DNA of 64,000 bases from assembly GCF_030580995.1 (NCBI RefSeq), contig NZ_JAUQSZ010000002.1:124001-188000 (forward strand). Direction: 5' to 3'. The position numbers and the translations under genes are program-made. This DNA is from Sphingomonas immobilis (GTDB taxonomy: Bacteria; Pseudomonadota; Alphaproteobacteria; Sphingomonadales; Sphingomonadaceae). Shown here piece after piece: positions 38,451 through 47,446 of the stretch (the first letter of the stretch is position 1; the number at the start of each line of letters is the position of its first letter). A model generated the notes under the pieces. The model was not told where the DNA came from. It was given only the letters and a program-made list of their open reading frames with translations, and did no database searches.

Positions 38451-40436
38451 TCATGGCGCCGGCGGCATCCCCATCGTGGTGCGCAGGAACCCGTCCATCC
38501 TGTCGAGCATGGCGGCGCGAACGTCGCTGTCGTCGAGCTGGTGGTCGAGATTATGATACTCGATCAGTTCGACCTTCTTGTTCGCCGCCCGCAGGCGCGA
38601 CGCCATCAGCCGGGATTCGTTGACGCTGACGTTGCGGTCGCCATCGCCGTGGAACAACAGGACGGGGGCGGTGATGCGTTGCGCACGTTGCGCCGGGGAT
38701 CCTGCCACGACATGGGGGCCGCGCCCGATCTGGGCGTCGACTTGCGGGAAACTCGTGAAATCGGTGAATTCGCCGCGTAGGCTTTCGAGATCGGTGACGG
38801 GGGCCACCGCGACGATCGCCTTGAACAGCGCGGGATCGACCACGCCCGACTGGAGCGCCGCATAGCCACCATAGGACCAGCCGACGATCGCGAGCTTGTC
38901 GGAGCTTGCGATGCCCTGTTTGATCAGCCAGCGCCCGCTGTCGTTTACGTCGCCGATCGCGGTCGGCCATGATTTGAAGCCATTGTCCTTGAAAAAGGCC
39001 GAGCCATAACCCGTCGATCCGCGGAAATTGGGCTGCAACACGGCATAGCCGCGGTTGGCGAAGAATTGCGCCAGCCAATCGAAACCCCATTCGTCGCGCG
39101 CGTCGGGCCCGCCATGCGGCATGACGATCGCGGGCAGCCCCTTGCCGTCGCTGCCCGGAGGCAGCGTGAGATACGCGGGGATCGCGGTGCCGTCGGCGCC
39201 GGGGATACTGACCGGCTTGACGGTCGCGAGCTTGATCTCCGCGAGTTGTGGTCGCTGCGGCAGCACCTCGCCGAGATGGCGTGTCGCCTTGTCGAACAGA
39301 TAATAGCGGCCGGGATCGATATCGCTGCCCGCGAACAGCAGCAGCTTGCTCTCGTCGGCGCTCGCATCGACGATATTGACCAGCGGCAAGCCGGGAATCG
39401 CCTTGGCGAGCGCAGTGGCGAGAGCCTTGAACTGGGGATCGAAATAGTGCGTTTCGCGGCGATCGGTCGCGAAGCCCGCGCCGACGACGCGGTTCTGCCG
39501 GCCGACCTGTACCAAGGTATCGACATCGGCGCCCGGCTTTGCCAGCACCGTCTCGCGCTTCATCGATCCGTCGAGCGACATGGCCACCAGCGTCTGAAAT
39601 CCGCCAACGGAATCGAAGCCGTAGACGACGTCGCGGTCGGAATCGATGGCAACCGGCTCAAACCCCGTCGAGACGCTGCCCGAGATCGTGATGGTGTTGA
39701 GCAGGCGCCAATCGCGGTTGCCTTTGGTCCGATAGAGCACGCGGATCGTGTTTCCACGATATCCGTCATTGTCGGTGCCGCGCGTTTCCATGATGCGGAC
39801 ATTGCCACGGCCGTCGGTGATATAGGCGATCGCGCCGTCGCGTGGCGGCTCCACGGTGGTGCGCTTCAACGTCACGGTGTCGACCCGGTCGACCCCGTAG
39901 CCCTGTCGCGTCGAAGCGGCGAGGCTGCCGGTGTTCGTTTCAGCTACATAAGCGCGTGCCATCAGCACGCTGCCGTTCGCCGAATCGGCCTGCCAGTCGA
40001 TGATATCGCCACCGCCAAGTGCAAAACCGAGCGCCCGATCGGTCTTTCGAAGGCTGAGCTGTTGCTGGTTCTTGCCATCGGCATCGACCGCGACCAGCCG
40101 CGTGTAACCCAGCAGCCCGACAACGCTGGTATTGTTGATCGTGTAGGCGCGGCACACGAGCCGCGTGTTGGTCGTCCAGTGGCAATCGGTCAGGCGTTGC
40201 AGCGCGGCATCCACCGTCAGCACCGGCTTGAGGTCGCCGGTCTCCAGCGAGGCGACGAAAACCGCGCTACCGGCCCCCTTGGTCGGGCCGATCACGGCAA
40301 CATGCTTGCCGTCGGGCGAGAGACTGATCTGCCCGACATTCTCGCGCGCGCCGAATCGCGTCGCCGCGTCGCTCGCCGCATGGAGCGGCGCGGCCGGCGC
40401 GCACGCCAGCAGCACCGCGATCATTCGCTTCGACAT
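38451..40436 (-). CDS. S9 family peptidase (prolyl oligopeptidase type)
   Basis: This is a 661-residue exported serine peptidase. A signal peptide (MIAVLLACAPAAPLHAAS) precedes an N-terminal beta-propeller-like region with SLSPDGKHVAVIG. The C-terminal alpha/beta hydrolase domain shows PHGGPDARDEWGFDW, NFRGSTGYG, the nucleophile in AIVGWSYGGYAALQ, the Asp region in LLFHGDGDRNVSV and the His in YHNLDHQLDD. Sphingomonads carry many such peptidases; substrate unknown. It diverges from the M28 peptidase gene, both being exported peptidases. Confidence 0.9.
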   Translation of the reverse strand: MSKRMIAVLLACAPAAPLHAASDAATRFGARENVGQISLSPDGKHVAVIGPTKGAGSAVFVASLETGDLKPVLTVDAALQRLTDCHWTTNTRLVCRAYTINNTSVVGLLGYTRLVAVDADGKNQQQLSLRKTDRALGFALGGGDIIDWQADSANGSVLMARAYVAETNTGSLAASTRQGYGVDRVDTVTLKRTTVEPPRDGAIAYITDGRGNVRIMETRGTDNDGYRGNTIRVLYRTKGNRDWRLLNTITISGSVSTGFEPVAIDSDRDVVYGFDSVGGFQTLVAMSLDGSMKRETVLAKPGADVDTLVQVGRQNRVVGAGFATDRRETHYFDPQFKALATALAKAIPGLPLVNIVDASADESKLLLFAGSDIDPGRYYLFDKATRHLGEVLPQRPQLAEIKLATVKPVSIPGADGTAIPAYLTLPPGSDGKGLPAIVMPHGGPDARDEWGFDWLAQFFANRGYAVLQPNFRGSTGYGSAFFKDNGFKSWPTAIGDVNDSGRWLIKQGIASSDKLAIVGWSYGGYAALQSGVVDPALFKAIVAVAPVTDLESLRGEFTDFTSFPQVDAQIGRGPHVVAGSPAQRAQRITAPVLLFHGDGDRNVSVNESRLMASRLRAANKKVELIEYHNLDHQLDDSDVRAAMLDRMDGFLRTTMGMPPAP

Positions 40437-40576
40437 TTTCCCCCCGTTCTTGTTCAGGCTTCACGATAGGCGCGGTTTCGCCAAAGGGAAGCCGGAGGCA
40501 TGGATGTGCCGCAGTCCGGTTGCGACTTCCCGCGCCTACTGTCAGAACGGCGCCGATTTCGACCGATAGGACTGCC

Positions 40577-42205
<1,629 letters not shown>

Positions 42206-42207
42206 CG

Positions 42208-43176
<969 letters not shown>

Positions 43177-43179
43177 GCG

Positions 43180-43272
43180 CGACGCGGCAAAGCCGCGTCG
43201 TCGGTCGTTGCTTCGCAACGCCGGCCGGGCTCAGCCGTGCGCTGCGCGCAACGCCGCGGAAGTGCCTTCCGC
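43180..43272. repeat. Four short perfect hairpins in tandem after aguA
   Basis: Palindromes with three-base loops follow one another: CGACGCGGC-AAA-GCCGCGTCG (43180-43200), CGTTGC-TTC-GCAACG (43206-43220), TGCGC-TGC-GCGCA (43238-43250) and GCGGAAG-TGC-CTTCCGC (43256-43272). The stems are unrelated in sequence. They fill the gap between the convergent aguA and iron-permease-like genes. Confidence 0.8.
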
Positions 43273-43279
43273 GCCTCGA

Positions 43280-43675
43280 CTAGAGCCGTTCAATCAGCCG
43301 CTCGATCGATTCGTGGTCGTTGCCGCCGCCGCACGAATCCTCGATCTTCTTCTTGATTCGTTCGAGTTCGTTCTGGGTCAGATGTTCGATGCCGACGAAA
43401 TCGTCGCGCGGGCCGTCGAGCGCGCGGATCAGCTCGTCGAGCTTGGCCTGCATCGCCGATGCGTCGCGATTCTGCGCATTCTGAATCAGGAACACCATCA
43501 GGAAGGTGACGATTGTCGTGCCGGTGTTGATGACGAGCTGCCAGGTGTCCGAATATTTGAAGATCGGCCCGGTCACGCCCCAGACGATCACGGTCGCCAG
43601 CGCTAGGACGAACGCGGGCGGGCGCCCCGCCCAGCTCGCGACCTTCTGCGCGACCGCCTCGAACAATCTTTCCAT
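43280..43675 (-). CDS. Low-affinity iron permease-like protein
   Basis: This is a 131-residue membrane protein with two hydrophobic segments (AFVLALATVIVWGVTGPIF and LVINTGTTIVTFLMVFLI) followed by the family signature IQNAQNRDASAMQAKLDELIRAL. It matches the small bacterial proteins named after fungal Fet4 (low-affinity iron permease); transport has not generally been shown for these short forms. The acidic C-terminal helix is soluble. It separates aguA from aguB on the opposite strand. Confidence 0.88.
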   Translation of the reverse strand: MERLFEAVAQKVASWAGRPPAFVLALATVIVWGVTGPIFKYSDTWQLVINTGTTIVTFLMVFLIQNAQNRDASAMQAKLDELIRALDGPRDDFVGIEHLTQNELERIKKKIEDSCGGGNDHESIERLIERL

Positions 43676-43731
43676 GCATGTGCCTCTTTTGTGCGTTTGA
43701 AACGCTCCCGGAAAACACGATATGGGGCGGC

Positions 43732-44580
43732 ATGACCGAAATCACCGTCGCCGCCCTGCAACTCGCGTTCAGCAACGATATGGACGCCAATATCGCCCAT
43801 GTCTCCGATCTCGTGCGCGAGGCGGCAGGCAAGGGCGCGCAGGTGATCCTGCCGCCCGAATTGTTCGAGGGCGAATATTTCTGCCGTGTCGAGGATGAGG
43901 GCCTTTTCGCCACTGCGAAGCCGACAGCGGAGCACAAGGCGGTGCTGGCGATGCAGAAGCTCGCGGCGGAGCTGAAAGTCTACATCCCGACCAGCTTCTT
44001 CGAGGCGGACGGCCCGCACCATTATAATTCGCTGGCGATGATCGGCCCCGACGGCGGCGTGATGGGCGTCTACCGCAAGAGCCACATTCCCGACGGGCCG
44101 GGCTATGAGGAGAAATTCTATTTCCGCCCCGGCAATACCGGTTTCAGGGTCTGGCCAGGGCCGCAGGCTACGCTCGGCGTCGGCGTCTGCTGGGACCAAT
44201 GGTATCCTGAAACCGCGCGCGCGATGATGCTGATGGGCGCGGAGGTGCTGTTCTACCCCACCGCGATCGGCAGCGAGCCGCACGACGCCGATCTCGATAC
44301 GTCGCGGCTATGGCGGCGGGCGATGGTGGGGCACGCGGTGTCCAATGTCGTGCCGGTAATAGCCGCAAACCGCATCGGCACCGAGCATGGCCAGACCTTC
44401 TACGGCCACAGCTTCATCTGCGACGAGCGCGGCGACATGCTGGCGGAATTCGGCGCGCAGGAAACCGGCGTGCTGACCGCGCGACTCGATCTCGACCTTG
44501 TGAAGCGCCACCGCGCGGCATTCGGTTTTTTCCGCGATCGTCGGCCAGAACTGTACGGCCGTCTGGTCCAGGATATCTGA
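43732..44580 (+). CDS. aguB: N-carbamoylputrescine amidase
   Basis: This 282-residue nitrilase-superfamily enzyme converts N-carbamoylputrescine to putrescine, CO2 and ammonia. The Glu-Lys-Cys triad is visible in ILPPELFEGEYF, VYRKSHIPDGPGY and GVGVCWDQWYPE. The conserved NRIGTEHGQTFYGHSFICD and the C-terminal FFRDRRPELYG are typical of AguB. The ATG at 43732 gives MTEITVAALQ. Its partner aguA is on the same strand 0.55 kb upstream. Confidence 0.94.
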   Translation: MTEITVAALQLAFSNDMDANIAHVSDLVREAAGKGAQVILPPELFEGEYFCRVEDEGLFATAKPTAEHKAVLAMQKLAAELKVYIPTSFFEADGPHHYNSLAMIGPDGGVMGVYRKSHIPDGPGYEEKFYFRPGNTGFRVWPGPQATLGVGVCWDQWYPETARAMMLMGAEVLFYPTAIGSEPHDADLDTSRLWRRAMVGHAVSNVVPVIAANRIGTEHGQTFYGHSFICDERGDMLAEFGAQETGVLTARLDLDLVKRHRAAFGFFRDRRPELYGRLVQDI

Positions 44581-44639
44581 TCGGTGGCGTCGCGCAGAAA
44601 TCGAACAGGTTTCTGTTTGCGTAACAATGGATGCAATTT

Positions 44640-44667
44640 TTGCACTTGCGAGCATTCGTGTTGCGAT
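44640..44667 (+). promoter_or_regulatory. Candidate promoter of a small RNA
   Basis: TTGCAC (44640-44645), a 16-base spacer and TGCGAT (44662-44667) could drive the transcript ending at the strong terminator at 44713-44739. The match is moderate. Confidence 0.35.
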
Positions 44668-44668
44668 G

Positions 44669-44739
44669 CACAACGACTGTGCCTTTCAGGCATCCTCTCC
44701 TAAAACTTTCACGGCCGGTCTCTGACCGGCCTTTTTTTT
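44669..44739 (+). ncRNA. Candidate trans-acting small RNA, anti-Shine-Dalgarno type
   Basis: About 70 bases between aguB and the uracil-DNA glycosylase gene look like a compact sRNA. They hold a 5' hairpin GCAC...GTGC, a small GCC-TTTCA-GGC hairpin, a single-stranded CATCCTCTCCTAAAAC stretch able to pair with ribosome-binding sites, and a perfect terminator with eight T. The layout resembles the alphaproteobacterial suhB/mmgR (alpha-r8) group, where a CCUCC-type segment precedes the terminator. There is no open reading frame of note. The 5' end is a guess from the promoter. Confidence 0.5.
44713..44739 (+). terminator. Strong Rho-independent terminator
   Basis: GGCCGGTC and GACCGGCC form an 8-base perfect stem with a TCT loop followed by eight T. 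It lies 133 bases after the aguB stop and more likely ends the small-RNA candidate than aguB itself. Confidence 0.92.
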
Positions 44740-44764
44740 GTTTGCGGTTCGGCGTAGATACGGC

Positions 44765-44879
44765 CGCATCGTGGCGCCGTTCTAAAACAAAACGTCCAGG
44801 AGTGGAAAGCCGCCGGTAAAACCGGCACCGGCGAAACGATAGCGCGGGGGATCGAGCGTGGCGCTCTCCCCCGCGTTTT
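44765..44879 (+). ncRNA. Second small-RNA candidate
   Basis: Between the two terminators lies a non-coding stretch of about 115 bases. It contains an AACGTCCAGGAGTGG segment and a CGCCGG...CCGGCG hairpin, and it ends with the terminator at 44842-44879. A TAGATA (44755-44760) could be a -10 element, but no -35 is convincing. No frame longer than a few codons follows the AGGAG. It may instead be the leader of something on this strand that I cannot see. Confidence 0.3.
44842..44879 (+). terminator. Rho-independent terminator
   Basis: CGCGGGGGA (44843-44851) and TCCCCCGCG (44867-44875) form a 9-base stem with a 15-base loop, followed by TTTTCTCTTTC. Its tail is T-rich only on the plus strand, so it terminates rightward transcription toward the convergent uracil-DNA glycosylase gene. 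Confidence 0.7.
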
Positions 44880-44939
44880 CTCTTTCAACCTATCGGTGCG
44901 GCTGGTCGACTTCGGGTTGGATGACGACGATCGGCGGCA

Positions 44940-45611
44940 TCAGGGCGTTCCTTCCAGTTCGCGCTGCACTTCCACCGCCCGCGCGAACACCGCTTCGAAC
45001 ATTTCCGCGGTCAGGCGGCCGGTATTCTGATTGTACCGCGAGCAGTGATAGCTGTCGATCAGCACCTGCCCGCGCGGTACGCGGTGCTCGGCGAGATGCG
45101 CGAAGCGTGCCTTGGGCAACCGCCCGCCGAGGATCTTCACCGCCGACTGATGCGCGATCTGGCCGAGCGCGACATAGACGCGCGCGTTGGGTAGCGCCGC
45201 CGCCTGCGCGGCGAGGAACGGGCGGCAGGCGTGGATCTCCGCCGGGCTCGGCTTGTTGTCGGGCGGCAGGCATTTCACCGCATTGATGATGATCGCGCCC
45301 TCCAGCCGCAGCGTATCGTCGGCGCGGCCCTCGTAAGTGCCCGTCGCCAGCCCGAACTTCGCGAGCGTATCGAACAGCAGGCCGCCGGCATGATCGCCGG
45401 TGAAGGGCCGGCCGGTGCGGTTCGCGCCGTGCTTGCCCGGCGCGAGGCCGACGATGGCGAGCCACGCCTGCGGGTCACCGAAGGCGTTGACGGGCGCGTT
45501 CCACCAATCGGGCTGCTCGACGCGCAGTGTCTCGCGCAGATCGACCAGGTGGGGGCAGCGCGGGCAATCGTGCGGCGGCTCGGTATCGGGAAGGGGGCTT
45601 GGGACAAACAC
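44940..45611 (-). CDS. Uracil-DNA glycosylase family 5 (UDGb)
   Basis: This is a 223-residue base-excision repair glycosylase. Motif 1, GLAPGKHGANRTGRPFTGD, is that of the family-5 UDGb enzymes, which lack the usual catalytic Asp/Asn and accept several deaminated bases. The Fe-S cluster Cys are seen in DCPRCPHL and in NAVKCLPPDNKPSPAEIHAC. The C-terminal motif YHCSRYNQNTGRLT is also of this family. It diverges from folK with 22 bases between start codons. Confidence 0.92.
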   Translation of the reverse strand: MFVPSPLPDTEPPHDCPRCPHLVDLRETLRVEQPDWWNAPVNAFGDPQAWLAIVGLAPGKHGANRTGRPFTGDHAGGLLFDTLAKFGLATGTYEGRADDTLRLEGAIIINAVKCLPPDNKPSPAEIHACRPFLAAQAAALPNARVYVALGQIAHQSAVKILGGRLPKARFAHLAEHRVPRGQVLIDSYHCSRYNQNTGRLTAEMFEAVFARAVEVQRELEGTP

Positions 45612-45633
45612 GCCAGCGGGGTAGGCGGGGGGC

Positions 45634-46140
45634 GTGCCGAGAACAAGCTACGCCATCGCGATCGGGTCGAACCGCTGGGGCCGCTACGGCCCGCCCGTGA
45701 CTCAGGTGCAGGATGCGCGAATTTTCCTGAGCGAAGTAGGGCGCGTGACCGCGTCGTCGCCGGTCATCGCCTCGCCCCCGCTGGGGCCGTCGCGGCGGCG
45801 CTTCGCGAACGCGGTGATCCTGTTCGAGACAATGCTCGATCCGCCTGCGCTGCTGCGCGCGCTGAAGGCGATCGAGCGCGATTTCGGGCGGCGGCCCGGC
45901 GTGCGCTGGGGCGCGCGCGTGCTCGATCTCGATATCGTGCTGTGGAGCGCGGGGCCGTATTGGGACCGCACGCTGACGATCCCGCATCCGCAGTTCCGAA
46001 AGCGGCGCTTCGTGCTCGATCCGCTGCTCAGGATCGCCCCGGACTGGCGCGATCCGCTCTCCGGGCTGAGCGTTCGCCAACTCGCCGCGCGGGCACGCAA
46101 GGTTGGGCACAAGGTTGACCGGGCGCGCCTGCGCTCCTAA
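45634..46140 (+). CDS. folK: HPPK (dihydropterin pyrophosphokinase)
   Basis: This 168-residue enzyme transfers pyrophosphate from ATP to 6-hydroxymethyl-dihydropterin in folate synthesis. It has AIAIGSNRWGRYG at the N-terminus, FANAVILFETMLDPPALLRALKAIERDFGR, then RWGARVLDLDIVLWSAG (metal-binding Asp pair) and TIPHPQFRKRRFVLDPL. The start is a GTG at 45634. No other folate gene is adjacent. It is followed after 16 bases by tRNA-Lys. Confidence 0.93.
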   Translation: MPRTSYAIAIGSNRWGRYGPPVTQVQDARIFLSEVGRVTASSPVIASPPLGPSRRRFANAVILFETMLDPPALLRALKAIERDFGRRPGVRWGARVLDLDIVLWSAGPYWDRTLTIPHPQFRKRRFVLDPLLRIAPDWRDPLSGLSVRQLAARARKVGHKVDRARLRS

Positions 46141-46156
46141 CGCCGCTGCCTTGCGT

Positions 46157-46232
46157 GGGCTCGTAGCTCAGTCGGTAGAGCAACGGACTTTTAATCTGTA
46201 GGTCCCGGGTTCGAATCCCGGCGAGCCCACCA
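46157..46232 (+). tRNA. tRNA-Lys (anticodon TTT)
   Basis: The acceptor stem GGGCTCG pairs with CGAGCCC, followed by A and an encoded CCA. The D arm GCTC-AGTCGGTA-GAGC, anticodon loop CTTTTAA with anticodon TTT, and T arm CCGGGTTCGAATCCCGG are all intact. This U34 tRNA is a substrate of the MnmE/MnmG pair encoded at 10.8-14.0 kb. Confidence 0.98.
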
Positions 46233-46239
46233 ATGCGCA

Positions 46240-46325
46240 GTTGGCGAGATGCGCCGTGTCGGCGCACACGCCAACAAGCACGGCCAGCGCAGCAAAGCCG
46301 CGCCACAAGGCGCAGCTTTGCTGCG
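46240..46325. repeat. Two nested hairpins after tRNA-Lys
   Basis: The first is GTTGGCG-aga-TGCGCCG-TGT-CGGCGCA-ca-CGCCAAC (46240-46275). The second is CGCAGCAAAG...CTTTGCTGCG enclosing GCGCC-ACAA-GGCGC (46288-46325). Together they fill the gap between the tRNA and the convergent retropepsin gene. Neither has a T-tail. They resemble the hairpin clusters after rho and aguA. Confidence 0.75.
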
Positions 46326-46340
46326 ACTGACGGCGTGGCG

Positions 46341-47288
46341 TTATTTGGAAGCCAACACCAAAGCCCCCGCCCGCATCGCCTCCCGCGGCAACAGCAACCG
46401 CAACTCGCGGTTGGCGAAATCGATCTTCACCCGCCGAAACAGCCGCAACGCGTCCATGCCCAGCATCAACGCGGGCCGGTCCGACAGGCCGAAACGCGCG
46501 AACGGCGGTGCCTCGGCGAAAGCGACCGGCAGGTTCTGGATCGTCGCCTCGCCGATCTTGACCTGCTCGATCTGGGTATAGTCCGCCGCCAGCTCCGATC
46601 CCGTCACCGACGTGAGCGAGATCGCCTGCAGCCCGCGCGGCCGCCCCGCGACGAGGCGGCGCAGCGCGGCATTGCCCATCGTCACGGCCGATCCGGTGTC
46701 GATCACCACGCGCACGCGGCGCTCGCGGTAACTGGCGTCGGTGACGACGAGTTGGCCGAACACGTCGCGCGCGCGCACGACGATCTCGCCCGGTGCGGCG
46801 ATCGGCGTGTGCTTGCGCTTGACCGACGGCAGGACGGTCATCTCCTGCCGATCGAAATCGATGGTGACCACATGGCCCTGCAGCGCGTCGATGCCGAGCA
46901 TCCCGGGCGCGCCAAGGTTGCGGAAACCAAGCGCAGGCGCTTCGATCCGCTCGCCGCCGAGTGGCCCGACGCCGATGCGCGGGATGACGACAGTCTCGAC
47001 GCGCCGCACGTCGGCCATGCTCGTCATGCGGATCGTCGCCCCGGCCGACAGCCGCAGCAGCGACGCCAATTCGCGCGCGATGACGGTACGCTCTGCCCCC
47101 GTATCGACGATGAAGCGGTAGGGGCCGGCATCGGCGATCTGCACCGGCACGGTCATCCGCCCAGCCTCATTGCCGAACGCGATCAGCTCCGCGGCGGTGA
47201 CGGGCGCTTCAGGAGCGAGCGGTTCTTGCGCAGGTACGGGCGCGGCGAGCGCGAGCAACGGCGCGGCACAGGCAAGCATCCACTCCAT
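46341..47288 (-). CDS. Tandem retropepsin-like aspartic protease
   Basis: This 315-residue exported protein has a short signal peptide (LACAAPLLALAAPVPA) and two retropepsin-type halves. The first has FIVDTGAERTVIARELA and the second has VVIDTGSAVTMGNAAL; each Asp-Thr-Gly would supply one catalytic Asp. Most bacterial homologues carry the two halves in one chain as here, allowing an internal pepsin-like dimer. I use the ATG at 47288; a GTG one codon upstream is equivalent. Substrate unknown. Confidence 0.85.
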   Translation of the reverse strand: MEWMLACAAPLLALAAPVPAQEPLAPEAPVTAAELIAFGNEAGRMTVPVQIADAGPYRFIVDTGAERTVIARELASLLRLSAGATIRMTSMADVRRVETVVIPRIGVGPLGGERIEAPALGFRNLGAPGMLGIDALQGHVVTIDFDRQEMTVLPSVKRKHTPIAAPGEIVVRARDVFGQLVVTDASYRERRVRVVIDTGSAVTMGNAALRRLVAGRPRGLQAISLTSVTGSELAADYTQIEQVKIGEATIQNLPVAFAEAPPFARFGLSDRPALMLGMDALRLFRRVKIDFANRELRLLLPREAMRAGALVLASK

Positions 47289-47355
47289 CACCGCAGGCTA
47301 CGCCCGTTCCGGCCCCTTCACAAGCACTACGAAAGTCGCGCGGCGCGACTCTAAA

Positions 47356-47391
47356 CCTCCGTTCGCCCTGAGCGAAGTCGAAGGGCTGTCC
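47356..47391. repeat. Dispersed palindromic repeat (CCCTGAGC/GTCGAAGGGC type)
   Basis: The intergenic sequence from 47361 begins GTTCGCCCTGAGCGAAG and continues TCGAAGGGC. This is a very common intergenic repeat type of sphingomonads and other Proteobacteria as I know it, with GCCCT/AGGGC arms. A GTCGCGC-GGC GCGAC palindrome lies just before it (47336-47350 region). The 158-base gap holds nothing else recognisable. Confidence 0.7.
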
Positions 47392-47446
47392 TTCTTGGCA
47401 CAAAGAAAGGGCAGGGCTTAAACAGGCTAAGCCCGAACGGTTTGCT

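Noticed and set aside
46157-46340. Genomic-island attachment site at tRNA-Lys
   Set aside because: No integrase, no duplicated tRNA 3' end and no foreign-looking genes follow; the downstream genes are ordinary for the genus.
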